Notes under the pieces: model-generated
Told to the model about the DNA's origin: nothing
Seen by the model: the letters and a program-made list of their open reading frames with translations, nothing else
Databases searched by the model: none
Part shown: positions 60,333 through 64,000 of the stretch, piece by piece
Position numbering within the stretch: position 1 is the first letter of the stretch
Layout of the letters: each line of letters opens with the position of its first letter
Assembly: GCF_018614655.1 (NCBI RefSeq)
Contig: NZ_JAGGOG010000016.1
Span: 186,001-250,000 of the forward strand
Length of the DNA stretch: 64,000 bases
Direction of reading: 5' to 3'
From: Pseudomonas fluorescens
GTDB taxonomy: Bacteria; Pseudomonadota; Gammaproteobacteria; Pseudomonadales; Pseudomonadaceae
Program-made: the position numbers and the translations under genes

Positions 60333-61064
60333 CTAACGTCGGAGCTCTGCGACAAAGTCGTAGTAATCGTTGCGGCAGTAGGTGTCGGTGATTTCGATGG
60401 GCGTGTTGTCGGCGGTGTAGCCCACGCGAGTCATCAGCAACATGGCGGCGCCGGGGGCGATGCCCACCAGGGCGGCGAACTCGTCCGAGGCGTTGATCGC
60501 CTGGATGTGCTGCAGGGCGCGCACGATGGGTTTGCCGATGCTTTCCAGGTATTCGTAGAGCGAGTTGCCGATGGCTTGCGGTTGCGGGAGTACCGAGGCC
60601 GGCATGGCGGTCATTTCGATCGCCATGACCGTGTCGTCGGCCTTACGCAGGCGTTTGAGCCGCGCCACTTTGTCGGTGGGCGAGAGGCACAAGCGGATCA
60701 GTTCTTCGTGGGTCGGTGGGGTGATGTCCCGCTCCAGCCATTGGGAGGTGGGGACAAAGCCCTTGAGCCGCAGCATTTCGCTGAAACCCGAGAGGCGTGA
60801 CAGCGGCTGCTCCAGGCGCGGCGTGATGAATGTCCCGGAACCCTGGCTGCGACGAATCAGGCCTTGAGTGAACAGCACTTCCAACGCCTTGCGGGCGGTC
60901 ACCCGGGAAATACTCAACTGCTCGCTGAGGGCGCGTTCCGACGGCAATGCCTGCTCGGATTTCCACTGGCCAGCATGAATCGCGGCTTCCAGGTTACGGG
61001 CCAGTTGCAGGTACAGCGGCGTGGATTGTTTGTCGTCAGGGCGCAAGGCCAGGATCGGGTTCAT
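60333..61064 (-). CDS. nagR: GntR-family regulator NagR
   Basis: HutC-type GntR repressor, expected to bind GlcNAc-6-P or GlcN-6-P and control the nag operon and its own gene. Product of 243 residues. Winged helix about 15-80 (LARNLEAAIHAGQWKSEQALP, ISRVTARKALEVL, GSGTFITPR) and UTRA domain about 95-240 (MLLMTRVGYTADNTPIEITDTY). First gene of the operon, reading towards nagA. Confidence 0.94.
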   Translation of the reverse strand: MNPILALRPDDKQSTPLYLQLARNLEAAIHAGQWKSEQALPSERALSEQLSISRVTARKALEVLFTQGLIRRSQGSGTFITPRLEQPLSRLSGFSEMLRLKGFVPTSQWLERDITPPTHEELIRLCLSPTDKVARLKRLRKADDTVMAIEMTAMPASVLPQPQAIGNSLYEYLESIGKPIVRALQHIQAINASDEFAALVGIAPGAAMLLMTRVGYTADNTPIEITDTYCRNDYYDFVAELRR

Positions 61065-61107
61065 CTGTAGGGTTTCCGATGCGGTTATTGGAGTGTTGTC
61101 GCCCGGT

Positions 61108-61145
61108 AGTGGTCAGAAACTAATACCACTTAAATACCATGTCAA
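61108..61145 (-). promoter_or_regulatory. nag operon promoter with NagR-type operators
   Basis: On the minus strand, TTGACA (61145-61140), 17-nt spacer, TAGTTT (61122-61117). The spacer holds two TGGTAT direct repeats 11 bp apart (complements at 61123-61128 and 61134-61139). AGTGGT (61108-61113) and ACCACT (61125-61130) form an inverted pair over the -10. TGGTAT-type half sites are known for GntR regulators of amino-sugar use. Confidence 0.7.
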
Positions 61146-61185
61146 TGCCATGAAAATGGTGCAGGCGAGCATTTGCGGGCGCCTT

Positions 61186-61320
61186 TATAGTGCGTCGAAT
61201 CGAGTGGTATTAGAGAGGTCTTTCTTGGCAGCAGAGGCGCGCAGCCTCCGGCCGTGCCTGGCAGGTGAACTGGTATTCACCGGCAGGCATCGCTTGAGGT
61301 TGGGATTTTTTTTGAGTTTT
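61186..61320 (+). ncRNA. Possible small transcript divergent from nagR
   Basis: TATAGT at 61186-61191 could be a -10 box (no good -35). AGTGGTATTAG at 61203-61213, an exact complement of 61120-61130, lies at the expected start. Downstream, GCCTG...GGTGAA (about 61256-61269) and TTCACC...CAGGC (about 61276-61288) make an interrupted hairpin, and two T8 runs follow (61307-61324). No ORF is visible. The whole is suggestive only; the hairpin-to-T distance is longer than a normal terminator. Confidence 0.25.
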
Positions 61321-61350
61321 TTTTAGCTGATTTTTACCAGTGGTAGAAAG

Positions 61351-61854
61351 TTACGGCCGAATTTCGATCAGCGTGCCGTCCTTGACCAGGTTCCAGACCT
61401 CACGCATGTCGACATTGCGCATACCGATACAGCCGTCGGTCCAGTCCAGGGTGTGGAACCATTCTTCTGGATAATCTTCGGCGTCGGGGGTGCCGTGGAC
61501 CATGATCATGCCGCCCGGGAGTACGCCTTCGCGGCGCGCACGGGCGGCGTCGGTAATGTTGGGATAGGAGATGTGCATGGACAGATTGAAGCGGTCGCTG
61601 GTCTTGCGCCAGTCGATCCAATAGAGGCCTTCCGGGGTTCTGCGGTCGCCTTCCATCAGCTTGGTGCCCTTGGGGTTTCTGCCCAGGGAAATGCGGTAGG
61701 TCTTGAGAGGCTTGCCGTCATTGATCAGTTGCAACTGACGGGCGGATTTGAGAACCAGGATCTTTTCGACAGGTTTACCGTTCAGCGTCTCCAGGGTGGA
61801 GGCTGGCGACAGCGTGGCGAACGACAGACAAATCAGAGCAAGCAACCAACGCAT
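61351..61854 (-). CDS. L,D-transpeptidase (YkuD) family protein
   Basis: Exported protein of 167 residues from ATG 61854, with AAGGAA 9 nt upstream; a TTG one codon earlier is less likely. Signal peptide about 1-18 (WLLALICLSFATLSPA). YkuD domain with KSARQLQLINDGKPLKTYRI, MIMVHGTPDAED and the catalytic TDGCIGMRNVDM (Cys nucleophile). It lacks the LysM domain of the main Ldt enzymes, so its role may be peptidoglycan trimming or cross-linking under particular conditions. Confidence 0.9.
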   Translation of the reverse strand: MRWLLALICLSFATLSPASTLETLNGKPVEKILVLKSARQLQLINDGKPLKTYRISLGRNPKGTKLMEGDRRTPEGLYWIDWRKTSDRFNLSMHISYPNITDAARARREGVLPGGMIMVHGTPDAEDYPEEWFHTLDWTDGCIGMRNVDMREVWNLVKDGTLIEIRP

Positions 61855-61894
61855 CAAGCGATATTCCTTAGAAGACTACGTACTGTCTGGATTG

Positions 61895-62443
61895 TTATTT
61901 GGCGAACGCAGTCAATGGCGGTACTGACTCGCTGTGCACGGGATAGGACTGTTGCCGACGGTCAGCGAAAAAGCATTCTAAGGTACGCCCGACCGTGCGG
62001 AAAGCCAGCTCGGACCAAGGGATGTCGGCTTCATCAAATAGCCGTACTTCCAGGCTCTCGGGCCCGGCGCAAAAGTCCAGGTCGATCAGCTCGGCGCGAT
62101 AGAAAATATGCACCTGGCTGATGTGCGGTACGTCGATCAGGGTATAGATGCTCAGGTTGCGCACTCGGGCGCAGGCTTCTTCCATGGTTTCACGCATGGC
62201 GGCCTGTTCCACGGTCTCGCCGTTTTCCATGAAGCCTGCGGGCAGTGTCCAGAAGCCCAGGCGCGGCTCGATGGCCCGGCGGCACAGCAGCACCTGGTCG
62301 CCCCAGACCGGCACGGTACCGGCGACGATATTGGGGTTTTGGTAGTGAATGGTCTGACAGTGATCGCAGACAAAACGCAGGCGTGCGTCGCCTTCGGGAA
62401 TGCGTTGGATGACCGGTTTACCGCACTGGCTACAGAAGTTCAT
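61895..62443 (-). CDS. Zinc-ribbon NUDIX hydrolase
   Basis: From ATG 62443 (MNFCSQCGKPVIQRIP; AGGAA 7 nt upstream) the product has 182 residues. N-terminal zinc ribbon CSQCGK...CDHCQ, then the NUDIX box GFMENGETVEQAAMRETMEEAC. Looks like the NudC-related small Nudix family; substrate unknown, possibly NADH or nucleotide sugars. The longer frame to 62557 lacks a start signal. Divergent from the next gene. Confidence 0.9.
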   Translation of the reverse strand: MNFCSQCGKPVIQRIPEGDARLRFVCDHCQTIHYQNPNIVAGTVPVWGDQVLLCRRAIEPRLGFWTLPAGFMENGETVEQAAMRETMEEACARVRNLSIYTLIDVPHISQVHIFYRAELIDLDFCAGPESLEVRLFDEADIPWSELAFRTVGRTLECFFADRRQQSYPVHSESVPPLTAFAK

Positions 62444-62589
62444 GCTGGGGTTCCTGACGAGTGCGCCTATCTTGGCGTGGCAGGGTTTGGCCTGCAAGTT
62501 GTCGTTTAGCGACACCGCTCGGGTTTTGGGGTTGGGCGCCTGCACGCTTTGGTGCATGATACAAAGTAGCCAACAGATCGAGATGACTC

Positions 62590-63192
62590 ATGCTGGACGA
62601 GCTACTTCGCCGGGTAAGCAATCATACGCCACACACACTGGAGGCTGACGGCCGTTTCCCGGAGGCTGCCGTGCTCGTACCGATCACCCGTAGCGACGAG
62701 CCGGAGCTGATCCTGACGCTGCGGGCCAGCGGTTTGTCGACCCATGGTGGCGAAGTAGCGTTTCCCGGCGGGCGGCGCGATCCCGAAGACCCGGACCTGA
62801 TATTCACCGCCTTGCGCGAGGCTGAAGAAGAAATCGGCCTGCCACCGGGCCTGGTGGAAGTAGTCGGCCCGCTCAGTCCCTTGATTTCCCTGCATGGCAT
62901 TCGCGTCACACCCTATGTCGGTATCATCCCCGATTACGTGGAATACCTGGCGAACGACGCCGAAATCGCCGCCGTCTTCAGCGTGCCCCTGGAGTTTTTC
63001 CGCCAGGACCCACGCGAACACACTCACCGTATCGATTACCAGGGCCGCAGTTGGTACGTGCCCAGCTATCGGTTTGGCGAGTACAAGATTTGGGGGCTGA
63101 CGGCGATCATGATTGTCGAGCTGATCAATCTGCTCTATGACGACGCTGATATCAGCCTGCACCGTCCGCCAAAAAGTTTTATCAACACCTGA
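62590..63192 (+). CDS. CoA pyrophosphatase, NUDIX type
   Basis: Product of 200 residues. It has the CoA-pyrophosphatase signature SGLSTHGGEVAFPGGRRDPED preceding the Nudix box (ALREAEEEIGLPPGLVEVVGPL). Expected to hydrolyse CoA or its derivatives to 4'-phosphopantetheine and 3',5'-ADP (NudL-like). Start ATG 62590. Next gene begins 40 nt after its stop. Confidence 0.92.
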   Translation: MLDELLRRVSNHTPHTLEADGRFPEAAVLVPITRSDEPELILTLRASGLSTHGGEVAFPGGRRDPEDPDLIFTALREAEEEIGLPPGLVEVVGPLSPLISLHGIRVTPYVGIIPDYVEYLANDAEIAAVFSVPLEFFRQDPREHTHRIDYQGRSWYVPSYRFGEYKIWGLTAIMIVELINLLYDDADISLHRPPKSFINT

Positions 63193-63232
63193 TAAGCCAT
63201 CGTTTCGTATGGCACGCCATGAGGGTCACACT

Positions 63233-63757
63233 ATGAAATACCGCCTGGGCGACGCCCGAGTCGAGACCCATCCCGACAGTTGGGTAGCGCCCAATGCCAC
63301 GCTGGTGGGCAAGGTCAAGCTGGAAGAGGGCGCCAACGTCTGGTTCAACGCGGTATTGCGCGGCGATAACGAACTGATCCTGATCGGCAAGAACAGCAAC
63401 GTGCAAGACGGCAGCGTGATGCACACCGACATGGGCTACCCATTGACCCTGGGTACCGGCGTGACCATTGGCCATAACGCCATGTTGCATGGCTGTACCG
63501 TCGACGATTACAGCCTGATCGGTATCAACGCGGTGATCCTCAACGGCGCGAAGATCGGCAAGCACTGCATCATTGGCGCCAACTCGCTGATCGGCGAGGG
63601 CAAGGAGATTCCCGATGGCTCGCTGGTGATGGGATCGCCGGGTAAAGTGGTGCGGGAGTTGACCGAAGCGCAGAAGAAGATGCTGGAGGCCAGCGCCGCG
63701 CACTATGTGCATAACTCACAGCGTTATGCCCGTGATCTGGTTGAGCAGGAAGAATGA
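63233..63757 (+). CDS. Gamma-carbonic anhydrase family protein (YrdA-like)
   Basis: Hexapeptide left-handed beta-helix protein of 174 residues from ATG 63233 (GAGGG upstream; earlier in-frame ATG 63209 is less likely). Repeats such as WVAPNATLVGKVKLEEGANV and the putative zinc histidines in HTDMGYPLTL and IGHNAMLHGC suggest a gamma-carbonic anhydrase fold. Activity in this subfamily is often undetected, so the function stays open. Its stop overlaps the next start (ATGA). Confidence 0.92.
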   Translation: MKYRLGDARVETHPDSWVAPNATLVGKVKLEEGANVWFNAVLRGDNELILIGKNSNVQDGSVMHTDMGYPLTLGTGVTIGHNAMLHGCTVDDYSLIGINAVILNGAKIGKHCIIGANSLIGEGKEIPDGSLVMGSPGKVVRELTEAQKKMLEASAAHYVHNSQRYARDLVEQEE

Positions 63758-63969
63758 ACACGCCAGAACGCCCAGTGGCTTCGCCTTGCGTGAGTATTTG
63801 TGCGCTGGATGACGATGACATCTGCACTGGCTGCCAGCGCAACGTAGATGAAATCACCCGCTGGAGTCGCATGGACAATGCAGAGCGGCGGGTGGTGTTG
63901 GGGTTGTGCCATGAACGGGCCAAGGCGAGCGGAATGATGTGGATGATCCCCGGGAAATCTGGCGCCTAA
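63754..63969 (+). CDS. DUF1289 small cysteine protein
   Basis: Product of 71 residues with the DUF1289 pattern: C12, C16, C24, C27 (PCVSICALDDDDICTGCQRN) followed by EITRWSRMDNAERR. Likely binds a metal or Fe-S centre; function unknown. Overlaps the carbonic-anhydrase-like gene by 4 nt and so is coupled to it. Confidence 0.9.
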   Translation: MNTPERPVASPCVSICALDDDDICTGCQRNVDEITRWSRMDNAERRVVLGLCHERAKASGMMWMIPGKSGA

Positions 63970-63970
63970 C

Positions 63971-63996
63971 CCTGTGGCGAGGGGGCTTGTCCCCAG
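63971..63996. repeat. Start of another REP-type repeat
   Basis: TGTGGCGAGGGGGCTTGTCC followed by CCAG, the 5' part of a second repeat class common between genes in fluorescent pseudomonads; cut off by the window end. Confidence 0.55.
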
Positions 63997-64000
63997 TTAA

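Noticed and set aside
62444..62557. Longer start for the zinc-ribbon NUDIX gene
   Set aside because: ATG 62443 has a well-placed AGGAA and begins directly at the zinc ribbon; the 38 extra residues are not typical of the family.

Overview
The window is chromosomal DNA of a fluorescent-group Pseudomonas. Most gene order is the conserved Pseudomonas backbone (queA-tgt-yajC-secDF, suhB/trmJ-cysE-isc, ndk-rlmN-pilW-rodZ-ispG-hisS-yfgM-bamB-der, leuA, xseA, guaBA, mltF/purL, nag/PTS). Codon use is GC-rich, and the intergenic gaps carry paired palindromes with the GCTTGCTCGCGA core typical of P. fluorescens-type REP/REPIN elements. No plasmid, CRISPR array, rRNA or transposase gene was seen.

Layout. 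1-942: the 5' end of a P4-type tyrosine integrase running off the left edge, next to the 3' end of tRNA-Leu(CAA), so an integrated element very probably lies to the left. 943-7300: tRNA-Leu, queuosine genes (queA, tgt), Sec accessory genes (yajC, secD, secF) and a glycine-zipper protein. 7304-15718: suhB, trmJ, cysE and the iscRSUA-hscBA-fdx-iscX operon behind tandem IscR-like sites. 15748-25040: ndk, rlmN, pilW, rodZ, ispG, hisS, yfgM-like, bamB, der. 25053-33233: an aminotransferase/omega-amidase pair, leuA with a leucine-containing leader peptide, a M23 peptidase, xseA, and a divergent LysR/TauE pair. 33274-37342: an unknown four-cysteine protein, guaB and guaA. 37400-38986: a HipBA-like toxin-antitoxin module. 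39010-47590: a trehalose PTS locus (treR, EIIBC, phosphotrehalase, LamB-like porin, EIIA-HPr-EI fusion, Cys-less EIIB-like protein). 47812-53771: mltF, purL and a YqfO-like protein. 53887-61213: a GlcNAc PTS operon (nagR-nagA-nagB-type-nagF-nagE). 61351-64000: L,D-transpeptidase, two NUDIX proteins, a gamma-carbonic anhydrase and a DUF1289 protein.

How the genes work together. The two sugar loci each bring a full phosphorelay: one EIIA-HPr-EI polypeptide plus a membrane EIIBC/EIICB. Both also contain an extra EIIB-like domain in which the phospho-acceptor cysteine is alanine, as a 93-residue protein in the tre locus and as a second C-terminal domain in NagE. TreR and NagR each have recognisable operator candidates next to their targets. 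The isc operon is a complete Fe-S assembly system, and Fe-S clients (RlmN, IspG) lie just downstream.

The signals most worth a second look are the paired Cys-less EIIB domains, the leuA leader ORF, a possible H-type pseudoknot between iscS and iscU, the HipBA-like insertion with repeated upstream motifs, and a NagR-like operator set spanning a divergent non-coding region that may encode a small transcript. I found no clearly new multi-gene system; most of the window is well-known core genome.
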